Below, in pieces: positions 48,159 through 61,000 of a DNA stretch of 64,000 bases. How positions within the stretch are numbered: the stretch's first letter is position 1; every line of letters begins with the position of its first letter. This DNA comes from CAVWUA01 sp963758025 (GTDB taxonomy: Bacteria > Planctomycetota > Planctomycetia > Isosphaerales > Isosphaeraceae), in the NCBI GenBank assembly GCA_963758025.1, contig CAVWUA010000030.1, positions 1 through 64,000 on the forward strand, written 5' to 3'. The translations under genes were made by a program, and so were the position numbers. The notes under the pieces were generated by a model. It had not been told where the DNA came from. It saw nothing but the letters and a program-made list of their open reading frames with translations, and did not search any database.

Positions 48159-49666
48159 TCAAGAGGATGGACGCCCGTTGTCGATTGCCGGGCGGGTCAA
48201 TCCTCCCTTTGTAGAAACGGCGGCCCTGGGCGTCGAGTCCACTTTCTCGGGCTCCTTCCGTGAGGGGATCAGGGAATACGTCGCGGCGAGGATCAGGCCG
48301 AACATCGAGAGCCAGAGGAAGACGTCCCAGACCCTTCCCGGTTTGATCCGCTGGTCCGTCCGCCGATCGCGCAAAAAGACGGCGGCCGAGGCGATCAACG
48401 GCAACGAGATCGCCTGCATCTTACCGCCGATCATCACCATCCGAACAGGATTCGCCATGCTTACGAACAGGCCAAAGCCGAGCAACGGCAGGACCATGCA
48501 GAAGATGCGCACCCAACGCATGCGGAGGTCGTCCCGTTCGGGGTCGATGAAGCGGTTGACCCGCAAGAAGTCCGCCAGCAGGCGGCTCGTTCCGGCGGTC
48601 GCGGCGAAGAGGGTCGAATACAAGACGGCGAAGGAGCCGATGACGAGGAACCATTTCGAGACGGTGGCCCCCAGCACCGGCTGGTACATCCGCGCCAGCG
48701 TGTCGAGCAATTCACCGACCGTCGCCGGCAAGCCCTTACCCGCGGTGTGCTCGTGTAACACGGAGGCCCCCAGCAGATAAAAGGCCAGCGTGGAGATGGT
48801 GTAGATCATCATGCTGACCCAGGCGTCCAGCTTCATGACGCGGAGCCAGCCTCGCGCGCGTTCCACCCAGCCCGTGGTTTCGTCCCTTGCGCCGGTGTAG
48901 CGCGCGTATCCTTTCTCGATGCACCAGTACGGATACGCCAGCAACTCGTTTGCCCCGACCCCCGTGATCCCGAACATCGCGAAGGCGGCTCCCATCGCCT
49001 CGGGGGGTAAACGGAAGCTGAGGCCCAGGCTGATCGACTCCCAGTGGATCGCGTGGCGTGAGGGGAGGAAGATCACGCAAAGGACCGTCATGAACGTGAA
49101 CGCCACGACCATCACGGTCGTGGCGCGTTCCACGAGCCGATAGCTGCCGCTGACCAGCATCAGAGCCGTGACGATCGTGATGACCAGCGCCCAGGGCAAC
49201 TCCGGTCGAGCGGCAAGGGCTCGTCCCGCCGACGGACTGAACGCCGAGACCAGTCGGGCGAGTTGCGGCGATGTCCCCGGAACGACCGTATGGACGGCCT
49301 GCCCGATGCCGCCGATCATCGCGCCGATCTGTACCTGTGTCACCAGGAGCATCAGAACGCTCCACCAGACCAGGAGCATCCCCGGCCCGGCAGACGCCGA
49401 AAACTGCCGAGCGTCGTCTCTCCCGAGGAGACCGCGTGGCGGCCGAGCTCGATCTGGACGAAGACCTTGATGAAGCAACTGACGATCACCAGCCAGAGCA
49501 AGGCGAAGCCAGCCTTGGCTCCGAGGTGCGTCGTCTGGATCAATTCACCGGTGCCGACGATTGCCCCGGCCAGGATCAGCCCGGGACCGATCTGGAGCAG
49601 GGCCTTGCCCACGGTTTTTGGCGGGTCCTGGATCGCCTCGGGAGGCAGCGTGTACGGAGCGGGCAT
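48159..49666 (-). CDS. Nramp-family divalent metal transporter-like protein, frameshifted
   Basis: The restored protein is about 502 residues. The start is MPAPYTLPPEAIQDPP with IGPGLILAGAIVGTGELI, the first-helix block of Nramp-type transporters (the canonical DPGN is replaced by a GTGE motif). About eleven membrane segments follow. The frame breaks near 49400: one missing T in TTTT lies between ETTLGSF and SASAGPGMLLVWWSVLM. The altered helix-1 motif means that metal specificity is uncertain; many planctomycete members share it. It is 13 bases upstream of the MMPL gene and 100 bases downstream of the GT4 gene. Confidence 0.78.
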
Positions 49667-49766
49667 GGGGCAAGACTCGCACGGTCGGGAGGGACGGCCT
49701 GGTTCCGAGGAGAGCGAGACCGAGGGCCTCGCCGTGCGGCCATCGTAAGGCCCGTTCTCGTTGGAA

Positions 49767-51014
49767 TCAAACGGTTTCCCGTCGCGTGGGGGTCTTTCCG
49801 CTCCGGCCGCTGACCAGGACGTGCGGCGGTGGCGGAATCCGGTCGACCTGGACCGAGTCCGCAACGACCTCCGCGAGAAAGCCGAGGAAGCGATCCCGGA
49901 AGACCTCGGTCGCCAGCGATTCGGCTCGAAGCCGAGCCCTGGCCGGATCGTGCGGCATCCCCTCGGCTTCCCAGGCGTCGATCGTTCGTTGCAGACCAGA
50001 GGGTGTCGGCTCGTCGTAGAGCCGGCCAATACGATTGTCCACCGTCTCCGCCACCCCGCCACGCCCCAGGGCGATCACGGGCGCTCCGCATGCCAGGGCC
50101 TCGGGTGGGACGATCCCGAAATCCTCCTCGCCCGGAAAGAGCAAGGCCCGGCAACGTCGCAGGTGGTCACGGATCACGGAATCAGGCTGCCAGCCGAGGA
50201 ACGTCACGCCCGTCCCGGCGAGCCGTTCCAGGCGGGGCCGGTCGGGGCCTTCCCCGATGATGTTCAGTCGCCGGCCCGATGCCTGGCATGCCATGATGGC
50301 ATGGTCGATTCGCTTGTAAGGAACCAGGGCTGAGACGCAGAGGTAGGGCGCATTCCGTGGTCCACCGTCCGGCGTATAGAATCGAACATCAACCGGTGGC
50401 GGGATGACCCGGCTCTCGCGGTCGTAACAGCGGGCGATCCGGCCTCGCACGGTTTCGGATATCGCCACGAAATGCGAGACCCGGTCAGAGGTCGCGCGGT
50501 CCCAGCGTCGCAGGTGGTCGAGGAGCGTCTCCGCCGCCGCTCGGCGAACGGGCCGATTCTTCCAGGTTTCGAGATACGCCTCGCGGCCGTCCCACGCGTA
50601 CCGCATCGGGGTGAAACAGTAGCAGACGTGTGGTACGCCCAGGGGAGCGCGGACGGCCTTGGCCACGCAATGACTCAGGCTGATGACCAGGTCCACGTCC
50701 GTGACTCGCCACGACCGCGCGGCCATCGGCATCATTGGCAAGAAGTGGCGATAATGCCGGTGAATCCCCGGCAGACGTTGCAAGGGGGACGTGCGGATAT
50801 CCATCGCCTCAATCGTCGGTCCGAGCGCGCCCCGCTTGTGAATCAGTGTGTGGACGACGGCCTGAGGAAAGGCTCGACAGAGCACTTCCAGGCACTTCTC
50901 TCCCCCTCGGAGGCCGGTCAACCAATCATGCACCAGGGCGACCCGCAACCTGGATAGGGCCGCGGTCGCCGGCCATCCTCCGGTGGACAGATCGACACGG
51001 GCACAGGCATCCAT
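49767..51014 (-). CDS. GT4-family glycosyltransferase
   Basis: The 415-residue protein has the GT-B fold. The N-terminal domain starts RVALVHDWLTGLRGGEKCLE. The C-terminal nucleotide-sugar domain has YLCVSALVPYKRIDHAIMAC, LNIIGEGPDRPRLERLAG and the GT4 EX7E-like block FPGEEDFGIVPPEALACGAP. It resembles WbaZ/WcaL-like mannosyl- or rhamnosyltransferases of exopolysaccharide pathways; the donor is not certain. ATG 51014 has GGGAGGAG upstream. It is on the same strand as Nramp and MMPL. The only other polysaccharide gene is the Wza-like one, 30 kb away. Confidence 0.85.
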   Translation of the reverse strand: MDACARVDLSTGGWPATAALSRLRVALVHDWLTGLRGGEKCLEVLCRAFPQAVVHTLIHKRGALGPTIEAMDIRTSPLQRLPGIHRHYRHFLPMMPMAARSWRVTDVDLVISLSHCVAKAVRAPLGVPHVCYCFTPMRYAWDGREAYLETWKNRPVRRAAAETLLDHLRRWDRATSDRVSHFVAISETVRGRIARCYDRESRVIPPPVDVRFYTPDGGPRNAPYLCVSALVPYKRIDHAIMACQASGRRLNIIGEGPDRPRLERLAGTGVTFLGWQPDSVIRDHLRRCRALLFPGEEDFGIVPPEALACGAPVIALGRGGVAETVDNRIGRLYDEPTPSGLQRTIDAWEAEGMPHDPARARLRAESLATEVFRDRFLGFLAEVVADSVQVDRIPPPPHVLVSGRSGKTPTRRETV

Positions 51015-51160
51015 GCCGGCCAGCTCCTCCCTTGGCGGAACCCGAGGGTGAATGGTGGGCTTGATCCAACCGATCCTTTGTTCCGCAAACCCTACACCAA
51101 GGGGCCGATTCCGGCAAGCCGGGTCGGCCCCCTGAGCGAGAATGCGTGCCTTGCCTTTCT

Positions 51161-51751
51161 CTACCTCACGTCCAACAACTCCACATCGAAGATGAGCGTG
51201 GCGTCCGGGGGAACAGGCCCCTTACCCTTCGAGCCATACGCGAGATCCGGCGGAATGATGAGCTTCCGGCGCTCGCCGACCTTCATGCCAGCGATGCCCT
51301 GTTCCCAGCCCGGGATGACAGCCCTCGTTCCGAGAGTGAAAACAAGTGGCTCATTCCTGTCACGTGAGCTGTCGAACTTCGTGCCGTCTTCCATCGTGCC
51401 GGTGTAGTGGACCGATACCTGCTTGCTCGTCTTGGCGACCTCGCCGGTTCCCGGGGTGATTGTCTCGTAGGTGAGTCCCGACGCCATTGTCTGGCTCTGA
51501 CCGGGCTCCGTCGGCTCGGCCAGGGGAATTGGCTCGGTGTTGACCGTGCCTCCCGGCATGTTGATGGCCCCCTCGCCGGCCTCCAGTCGCTGTTCGCCCA
51601 GGGCCTCCGCCCTTTCCTCCTCGCTCAAATCCTCGGTCGAGAGAGCCGGCAACTCCACGCCCGGGGGTACGACCTGGACCACTTCGGGCGGTCCGCATCC
51701 CCACGTCGAGAGACTCACGAATCCGACCAGGGCCCACAACCGAGACGACAT
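51161..51751 (-). CDS. FKBP-type peptidyl-prolyl isomerase, probable lipoprotein
   Basis: The protein is about 196 residues. The N-terminus (MSSRLWALVGFVSLSTWGCG) looks like a lipoprotein signal, though Trp at -2 of Cys is atypical. A ~75-residue acidic linker follows. The FKBP domain is clear: VSVHYTGTMEDGTKFDSSRD, FTLGTRAVIPGWEQGIAGMK and ERRKLIIPPDLAYG. It would catalyse proline isomerisation in the periplasm. ATG 51751 has AAAGGAG 7 bases upstream. Confidence 0.88.
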   Translation of the reverse strand: MSSRLWALVGFVSLSTWGCGPPEVVQVVPPGVELPALSTEDLSEEERAEALGEQRLEAGEGAINMPGGTVNTEPIPLAEPTEPGQSQTMASGLTYETITPGTGEVAKTSKQVSVHYTGTMEDGTKFDSSRDRNEPLVFTLGTRAVIPGWEQGIAGMKVGERRKLIIPPDLAYGSKGKGPVPPDATLIFDVELLDVR

Positions 51752-51992
51752 GAATTCGCTCCTTTCCGCGACGTGTCGCTTCGGGCGACACGTGAATGAG
51801 TCGAACAATGGCATGGCCGAACCGGAGGCACGGCCGTAGACGTTTCCGTTTCCATTATGCGGTCCGACGGGGGATCTCGACCAGCCGGCTTTCGCTCAAG
51901 ATCATCCGTCGATTTGATCCGCGGCATGGAGCGACCAGCGAACCCAGGCGAGGGTGCCGCGGAATCACACGTGGGGCGTTGACCACAAAAAC

Positions 51993-52023
51993 GCCACGGG
52001 CGGTCTGGTGGACCGCCCGTGGC
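51993..52023 (-). terminator. Rho-independent terminator of the giant surface protein gene
   Basis: The 13-base arms GCCACGGGCGGTC and GACCGCCCGTGGC enclose a 5-base loop. On the minus strand it is followed by GTTTTTGTGG. It lies 41 bases past the giant gene stop. Confidence 0.88.
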
Positions 52024-52063
52024 TCGGGGAGTGGTTCGCGTTACAGGATTGCCGTGCCGGGGC

Positions 52064-55000
52064 TTATCGCCGCGGCAGGCGGTTCTGGATCCGGTTCAGG
52101 TAATTCGCCGCACGCCGGTTCAGAAGAGCCTGGCGAAGGGCGGCGAATCGACTGGCCGGAGTCGTGGCGGCGGTTGCGGTGGACGTGGTCGCCACCGGAG
52201 CCGGGGTCGGCGCCGGCGCTGGGGTCGGCGTGCCGACCTCGATCGGGGTCGAGGCCACCGAAGCGGCATGGACCGAGGGGGTCGGGGCCGGGGGAACCGA
52301 CGCGGACGAGACGAGCCCAGTCGAGGAGGTCAGCGTGAAGCTGTCAGAGTATCCCCGCAAGGGCTGGTGCGTCGTGGACTGGATCGCGCCGTCCGGGATC
52401 ACCACGTTGACCGTACCCGACGAGCGGAACTGGCCGGAGAGGTTGAACCGCACGGTCTGATCGTCAATCCAGGAGAGGCTCGTCGCCCGGGCGGGGCTGA
52501 CCGAGTTGATGCCGTTGCCCGAGAGGACCAGGTCGGTTGGTTGGACCGAACCACGATCGACGCGGGTCGAGAAGCTGACCGTGACGCCACTCGTCGAGAG
52601 GCTCTGGGCACTGATGACCGGACTGCCGGACGTGCTCAGGGAGGTACTGACGACGCGGTTGGCACCGCCCGCCGCGACTCCGCCCGTGCCACTGTACTCG
52701 AACGCTCCGATGTCCGTCGGGCCGAAGCCCGCGTACGGGAAGCCCTTGTCGGGCGTGTCCACCCGCTGACGGAACCGGAAGTCGGTATCCGGGCCGAAAC
52801 CGGGGAGACCATTGTCGATGGCGTCGGAGGTCAGCATCAGGTCGAAGTTCGCATCGATGAAGAAGACTGCCGGGCCATCGGCTTGCGGACGCGGGTCACG
52901 CGGGCTAACGAAGTCCGGGTTCCCCAGGAAGTTGGTTCCCTCACCGGTCAGCACCGACGTGGACATGTTCCACGGGTAGAAGCCGCCGCCGACGCCCACC
53001 GTGTCGTCGTTCGGGCTGCTCGCGCTGGCACCGTTGTCGGAGAACATGTTGCGGATCAGGTTGATCCGGCCCGGCACCGAGGCAAAGATCGCCTGGCCCG
53101 AGCGGCTGGCCGAACCGAGCGTCGGAATCGAGTGGTTGTTCGCGAAGATGTTATTGACCACGTCAGCCGAGATCGGCTCGTCCTGCAGCGTTCCGTTGAA
53201 GACCACGCTTAGACCGTTATCGTTGAAGGCGATCGTGTTGTTCGCCACCTGGGCATGACGACCGTTTCGCAGCGACGATGCGCCCTTGTCGTTGATGACG
53301 ATACCGGTCAGGTTGCCGATCACCCCGTTGTTCATGATCCGCGCCCCGGCACCGTTGACGCCGGAGACGGCATCGGCGATCCCGATGGCGGAATCGATCA
53401 CGTAGTTGCGGTCAACCAGGATATCGGAATTGGACAGGAACACGCCGAAGGAATTTGGATCGATCGGCCCAGTCGCCGGGTTGCTCACGAGCGGGCTGGC
53501 GATCGTGAACCCACCCAACTCCGTGTCGAAGTTCGGCAGGCTGATCAGATCGGTTCCGGTGACCGTCATGCTCGTGGCCGGCGCGGACGGCCTTCGAATG
53601 ATCGTGTTCAGCGCCGCACCGGGCAGGTACCGCCCGTCGGAGCTGTTCGGATCGGCCGAAAGGAGCTTGACCAGCGACTTGAGCGTGACGCTCTCGGTGT
53701 AGACGCCCGGCAGAACCGCGACCGTGTCGCCGATGCCGGAGGCCCCCATACCCGCCATGATCGTGCTGTACGGGTTGGCCCGCGAGCCTTGAGCCGCGGT
53801 CGGATCGGTCACGGCGTTCTGGCCGACGAAGATCACCTTGGACATCGAACTGTTCAGGACGACGAAGTCGAGATTGAAGTTGCCGCCCGGCTGGCCGTTG
53901 CCCGAGGAGAACACGCCCGCGAACTCGCCGTCCAGAGCGTTCCCCGCCCAGTCGCGGATAACGTTCGTGCCGCTGCCGAGCAAACTGACCCGGTACCGAT
54001 CGTTGACCGTCACGCCGGTCAGCGTGATCTGGATGATCTCGCCTCCCATCGCGTTCGGCACGGGGGTGATCTTGATGTTGTTCGAGACGGTGATCGGCAC
54101 ATCGTCGGCCGTGCCGAGCTGGCCGTCGGGTCCGGCCCGGAAGGCGCGGACCGAGGCGGAGTTCACGGTGGCCGGATTAACATTCTCGTTCGTCGTCACC
54201 GAGACAACGACCGAGTTGCCCGCCACGTTAGCCTGCCCATCCGGCGCGGGCGAGGAGGCGGTGATCCGCGGTCCGCGCGTGTCCACCACGTAGGTGGTTT
54301 GTGCGGCGGCCGCGTTCGCGTTGGAGACGTTCCCGCTCGGGTCCTTGACCCGCACGCGAACAACATCGTAGCCCGTATCGTCGGCCGTGCCGAGGAGGCC
54401 ATCCGGACCGACATTGACGTTCGTGTTCGGCAGGACGAAGCTCGGGTTGACCAGGCCGGTCGCGGCGGCGTCGGAACCCACCTTCACCGTGAACAGGCCC
54501 TGGGCGTTGGTGGTCGCCGTGCCGATGTTCAACTGATCGTCGTTCGTTGCGAAGACACGGTCCGGACCCGCCCAGTCGAGGAAGACCGTCTGGCCCAGGA
54601 GGGGGTTGGCTGGCGGGAAGACGTCGGTGATCCGACCGGTGAACGACGGCTGGTTGAGCTGCGTCACCTTGTCGTTCGGCCGTCCCGTGTCGCTGGCCGG
54701 GGCCAGCGTGAAGGTGTTGGCGACGACACTCGGCGGGTTGCTGTCGATCGAGAAGGTCAGGAAGAAGTTGCCGCCAGGAATCTTGTTGCCCGAGGGGAGC
54801 GGCAACTGCGCTCCGGTGGCCGCGCCTCCGACGGTGTTCTCGCCGTCCAGGGCGACACCTTGCGGGTCGCGGACGACGTTCGAGCCACTGCCGAAGATCG
54901 TGATCCGGAACAGGTCGTTGGCCAGAAGACCACCGATACCGCTCAGGTCGATCGTGACGTTCCCGGTGGTCGGGTTGTAGCCCAGCTTACCTGAGAGGTC

Positions 55001-58000
55001 GATCGTGCGGTCGGCGGAGTTGTTGTTGTTGCCGAAGATCCCGTCGCCGCCCGACGCCTGGAGGATGATCGTCTGGTTGTTGACGGTGACCGGATCGAGC
55101 CGCGAGTCGAAGTGGAACCTGATCTGCTGCGGAGCCGTACGCGATCCGGAAACCCCGTTGACAACGTAGAAGTTCTGAACCGTCGTTCCTCCCGGCGCGG
55201 TCGGGTCGGTGATGACGGCCGTCACGGCGTCGATCTTCGGCGGGATGATGATCCGCCGCTCCAGGGCACCGATATCGAAGTAGAACCGGCTGCCGCCGCC
55301 GACCTGCGGCGCGGTCGGGTCATCGACCCGGAGGAACCCAAGCTGATCCCGTTCGCCGACGATCGGCATGAAGACGAACGTGCCGGGGACGGTGGCCGGC
55401 CCAGCATACGAATTCGCGCTGCCCGGCAGGGCCGGGAACCCACTCGTCGCGGTAGATCCGATCCGGGAAGCCGCTCTGAGTGACGATATCGCCTGGGCTA
55501 CCAAACAGTTCGAAGGCCTGGTTTCGGCCGGTGATGTTGCGGATGCCGCCGGTGGAGTTGAGCACCTGATCGGCGATCGGCTTCAGGGCGTTGCCCAGGC
55601 CGGACTGGCTCAGTTCGCTGAGCGCCGAATCCACCGCGGCCGAGCCTTGCAGGAGCGTGAAGTCTCCGTTGGTCGGGTCGCGGAACAGGGCGCGCCGACC
55701 TTGGCGTTAAAGTTCGGAATGCCGTTGACCCCGCCCGCCGTGCTGAACAGGTTGAACTGGGCCTGACTGCCGCTGCTATCTCCGCCCACATTAATCGCCG
55801 TGGTGTACTGATCGAAGATGTTGTTCATCACCAGCATGTTCACGGCATCCAGTGGCGCGATTGCGGGGGTTCCGCCGTCGCCCTGAATTGCGGTCGGATT
55901 GTTGTAGAAGGTGTTGTTCAGGATCACCGCCAGGGACGGAGTTTGTTGCAGGTCGATGCCATCCTGTGGCCCCTGAATCCGCACGCCGACCGGCATGTTG
56001 GCAATTGTGTTGCCGTGCAGGTAGAGCAGAGGGCTGGGACCCCGGTAGTTGGTGAGACGGACCCCGGTCTGAGAGCCGGGCGCGAGCCCGCCGGCATTCA
56101 GCGCGTCCACTCCCGAGGGATGGGAAATGATCCCGACCTGGCTGAAGTCCGACAGGTTCGAGTTCGAGATCGTCATCGCCTTGGCGGTGTTGTACTGCGT
56201 CTCGGGCGTGATGCCGAGCTTGACCGATCGCGGATTGCCCACCCCTTGATAGACCCAGCCGCCACCCTGCTGATCGATGCGGGTCATGTAGCGGATGTCG
56301 GCGTTGTCGATCAGGTTGCCGTCGCGGGGATCGTACAGGTTGTAGTCCGAGAGCGAGAGGCCGCCGAAGGCGATCACGCCGCCGTCGCCCGCCGCCGGGG
56401 CCGTGGTGTTGCCCGACATCGTCTGCTTCATCTCGATGCCGCGGACGGTCCGGCCGACCGAGTCGTCTCGCAGAGACGTCATGATCACCGGCACGCGCTG
56501 CTGGCCGTTGGACTCGTTGCCGCCGATGCCGATGATCCGCAACTGGCTGAACGCACCGGCGTCGAGGTACGGGTCGGCCGGCGGATCGACGCCGTCGTCC
56601 ACGCCGACGATGAACCCGGCGCCGCCGAAGCTGTCCGCCTGGATGTTCTGCTGCGATCCCGTCGTGCCGTCGCCAGCGACCGCCAAGGTGTTCAGCAGCT
56701 TGATCAGGTTCGTTTCACCCGGACGGGCGATCCGTGAGCCATCCGCCAGCAGGGTATCCGGCAAGGAGCTCTGGATCGTCAGAGTCAGGTACGGCTTGGG
56801 CTCGGCCAGGAACTGGTTCGGGTCCGGGGTCGGGAACTCCGCGAAGCTGGCACCGTCGAGGCGGATCGTCCCTCGTAGCACGTAGGTCAGGTCGGTGTCG
56901 TCCCAGACCGAATCGACGTGCAGGTTGGGCACGTAGCCGACGAAGCCTTGCAGCGCCGGGCAGGACCTCCAGGCCGTTGATCTCGTTGCGGAGCATGACG
57001 TTGCCGCGGAAGAACGGATTGCCCGACCGCAGCGGCTTCTGCGGATCGGCCGCGAGCAGGCCGTCCGGCGTGATCGACATCGGCGCCTGGAGGTTGTTGT
57101 AGAAGTCGTTGTTGGTAACCGAAACGCGGGTTCCCATCGCGCCGAAGGTGGTCCCGAAGGCGCTCTGGCCGCCCGCCCCCTGGAAGGCCAGAAGGTCGCG
57201 CTGGCCGATCGTGCCGGAGGGGGTATTGACCGAACCGCCGCCGTAGCGGAACTGGGCCTCGTCGATGACGGCGATGCCCCCCGAGATGATCGAGGTTCCA
57301 CCCCAGCGTGCCAGCGGCGGGACGCTCGTCGGAGACGGTTGCGAGAAGTTGCCGCCGTTGTCGGTGTCGATCGGCGGCACGATCGTCGTCACGGCGCCGG
57401 TGTTCGGATCGCGATAGACGGTCGTCGCCGTGTCGTCGTAGAACGACGTGAACAGGACCTTGGCGTCGCTGACCGTGTTCGGACGGAATCCGGGGTCGGA
57501 CGGGCCGAAGTTCGCGTTGGCGTCGAACTGCTTGATGTAGGTCCGGTCGCCGATGTTGTAGCTCGCCCCCGGCGTGACGACGTCGATCGCCGTGCCGTTG
57601 GGCATCTTGAACATCATGCCCGGCTGGATATACACCCGGTTCGTCACCGACCGGGTCTGACCGCCGGTGGTCACCATTTCCTGCTGACCGATGACCATCC
57701 GGGTGGTCATGGTGTGAGGCAGCGGGTCATCGAAGGTGAAGTTTCGCGAGCCGCCTTCGCTCAACGGGTTGTCCGGGTAGGCGATGGCATTGGTCTGAAG
57801 GACCTGACCACTGCTCAGCTCGGCCCGGATGTAGATGCCGTTGATACTGTTGTTCACCACGTCGACCCGACGCAGCAAGGGGCCACGGGACAGGACGTCC
57901 TCGCGGAAGCTGTCGAAGTCGGCCGTGATGGCGCCGATGGTGCCGGTGGCCGGGATCGGCTGGGTGATGCTGCCCGCTTCGTCCGGCTTGACGCCACTGT

Positions 58001-61000
58001 CGGAGATCCGCGTGTTGGTGACCGCCGGCCGGCTGTTGAACAGCGTGACCGGGCCGTTGGACCGGCCGCTGGTGCGGGGGACCGGGCCACCGCCGTAACG
58101 GAACTGCGCGAAGTTGATGATCGACATCGCGTCGTCCGCACCCGAGCGGGCATCCTGGCCGTTGGGGCCCTGGAGCCGCCCATCGACCGGGAACGGATCG
58201 ACGTTCGTCCGGTTCCGCTGGTCGTAGTTGCGGAAGATGATGCCGCCCCAGTCGCCGCCTCGAGGCGCGAAGCCGCTCCCGCCCGGCGCGCCGTCGCCGT
58301 TGGTGTCGCCGCCGATCGTGTCGTCGAAGTACGAGGTGAAGTTCACCCGCTGGATCTGGTTCGGGCCACCCCGGACCTGCAGGGCGCTGCCCTGGTTCTG
58401 CACGTAGATCGACGCGTTCTGGAGCTTGAGCGCGGAGCCGGCATCGAAGACCAGCATCGTGTTGAACGGCACCGAGACGCTGGCGTCGTTCTGGACGAGG
58501 CCCGTGCCGCCGCCCGGCGCCTGGAGGACGAACGGCTGCTGGATCGTGGCGCCGGTGTTCAGGTCCTGCTTCTGGGCACCCGGCAGGGCGACGACGACGA
58601 CCGGGCCCCGGGCCGAGGCGAGTTCCGCCGCGTACAGGGCCGAGCGGTCGAAGTGGCCGTTGCCGTTGCGGTCATACGCGTTGTTGAATCCGGTGCCGAA
58701 GTTGACGACGCTGTTCAGGTTGCCGCCGTTGAGACCGTTGGTCGTGGCTTCGGGAGCCAGGGTCGGGTAGGGCTTGGCCCGGCTGCCGTCGGGGTCGTCG
58801 GAGGTCAGGAACGGATCGTCGAAGTAGTCGGGACGGGCATAGATGATGTTGCCGTTGGGCACGACGACGAAGCCCGTCTCGAACGCGCCGCCGGCCACGC
58901 CGTCGCCGGTCAGGCCGGGGCGGTACTGGCCGGTCGGCAGGAGGTCCTCAAAGCCGCCGGTGCCGGTCGCGTTGCCGAGGAACTCCCCGTCGAGCTGGTT
59001 GCCGTACAGGTCGAAGATCGCGTTGGCGCCGGTGTTGGGGATGTACAGCCGGTAGTGATCGGCCGGCAGGGTCGTTCCGGCCGGGAGGGTGATCTCCAGC
59101 CGATTCATGAAGCCGGGATCGCCGAACTGGGCGCCGGGGATGGAGTTCTTGCGGACGATCTTCAGGCCGGTGATCCGGCTGAACCCCAGAGCGCCGACCG
59201 GGAACGTGTTGTCCACGCCGAAGTCGCCGTCGGGAATCGACGACGGACCGTCCGCCGAGCGAATCAACTGCACGATGTTGGAGTAATCCCTGTCGGGCAG
59301 GGGATTCGAGAAGTCGATGTTGAACTGCGTCGGCGGGGCGTCGGCGCGGGGCGTCTGGCCGAGGACGGGCAGCTCGTAGTAACCGCGCGGACCGGTCACG
59401 ACCGTGTTATTCGACGCGTCGCGGCTGATCGCCTGGAACGAGGTGATGTAGGCCGCCTCGGGCTGAATGATCAGCTTCAGGGCGAAGTTCTGGTTGCCTG
59501 GCATGGACGGGATGGCGTCGAGCGGGTTGCCCGCCGCGTCGGTGATCCCCACGTAGCCCGGCTGTGGCGTCCGCGCCACCACCAGGTACGTTCCGGCGAT
59601 CAGTCCCGGCGCGAACTTCAGGTCGATCCGTCCGAGGTACGGATCGCTCGGGACCACTCGGTTGCTCGTCGAGACGAAGTTCGCGCCGATGATGAAGCTG
59701 GAGAGGTCCTGATCGTCGGCCGTGCCGAGCTGGTTGTCGGGACCCAGGTTAATCAGCGAATAGTTGCTGATATTATTGGCCGTGGACGGGTCGAGGGCCG
59801 GCAGCGACAACTGGGGCGGAACCGCCTGCGCGGCCCCGGTGTCCGTGGGCAGGACCACGTCGTACACATTCAGCGACAACGACGGCAGGTTCGGCAGCTT
59901 CGTCAGATCGGCCAGCGGCGTGCCGCCCGGGGTCAGCGAGGCGCTGTAGATGTTCGGGAGTGTCGTGTCCACCCGGAACGAGTTGACCTGCTCGGAGGCC
60001 AGGCCCGGCAGCGGCGGGTTCGTCGATTCGCCGACGACGACGATCTTGACCTTCTGGAACCCGTTCGCCAGCGCCTGCGGCGCCTGGAAGCGGAACTGGC
60101 CGTTCGCGTCGGTCGTGGTGAGCACGTCGTACGAGCCGCTGTAGCCGAGTCCGCCGGGGCCGACCCGCAGGTCGAACGTGCCGTTGTGCAGGCCGTCGAA
60201 CTGCACGAGCACCGTCAGGCCGTTGATCGTGCCGGGGAACGCGTTCGAGACCGTGCCGACGAAGAACGGCTGCTGAACCTTCGTGTTCTGATCGTTGGGA
60301 ATGCCCGTGTCGGAACCCCGGCTCTGGTCCAGACCGAACGTCTCGATCTGGGGCGCCTGCAGGGTGACGTTGGGCAGGTCCTGGATGAACGTGCCGCCGG
60401 CCACGCCGTTGCCCGAGGGGAACACGGCGTTCACGCCGCTCGGCGGCGGGCCGTTGAATTCGCCGTCGAGGGCGTTGCCGACCAGGTCCGTCACCTGATC
60501 GTTGATGACCAGCGCGTAGCGATCCGAGGGGAGTTCCGACTGGCTCAGGCCGGACAGGTCGATGACCGCGTAATTCTTGATCGAATCGTAATAAACCTGC
60601 AGTCTCGGGTCGTTGTTCAGCACGACCCCTTCCGGGCGGCCGAACACACCGACGCCGCCAGTGCGGACCAGCGTGATGTTGGAGCGGTTGATCGTGCTGG
60701 GCCGCATCGCCTCGCTGAACTGAATGACGACGATCCGCCGGGTGAAGATCGTGTTGGTGACCCTCGGCGCCGTCGTGTCGTTGAGCGTGAACGTGGAGGA
60801 ATAGGCCGCCAGCGACTTGTTGTCGAGCGAGGTGATCGCGCCGGCCGGAATCCGGAACGCGTAATTGCCGTTGCCCTTGGCGCCGGTGATGCTCAGCGGG
60901 AAGGCGACGGTGGTCGCGTTGATAAAGACGGGCGTCCCGACCGTGAGATTCACGCCGGCCGGAACCTGGGTGAAGATCAGATCCGACGCCTGCACCGACG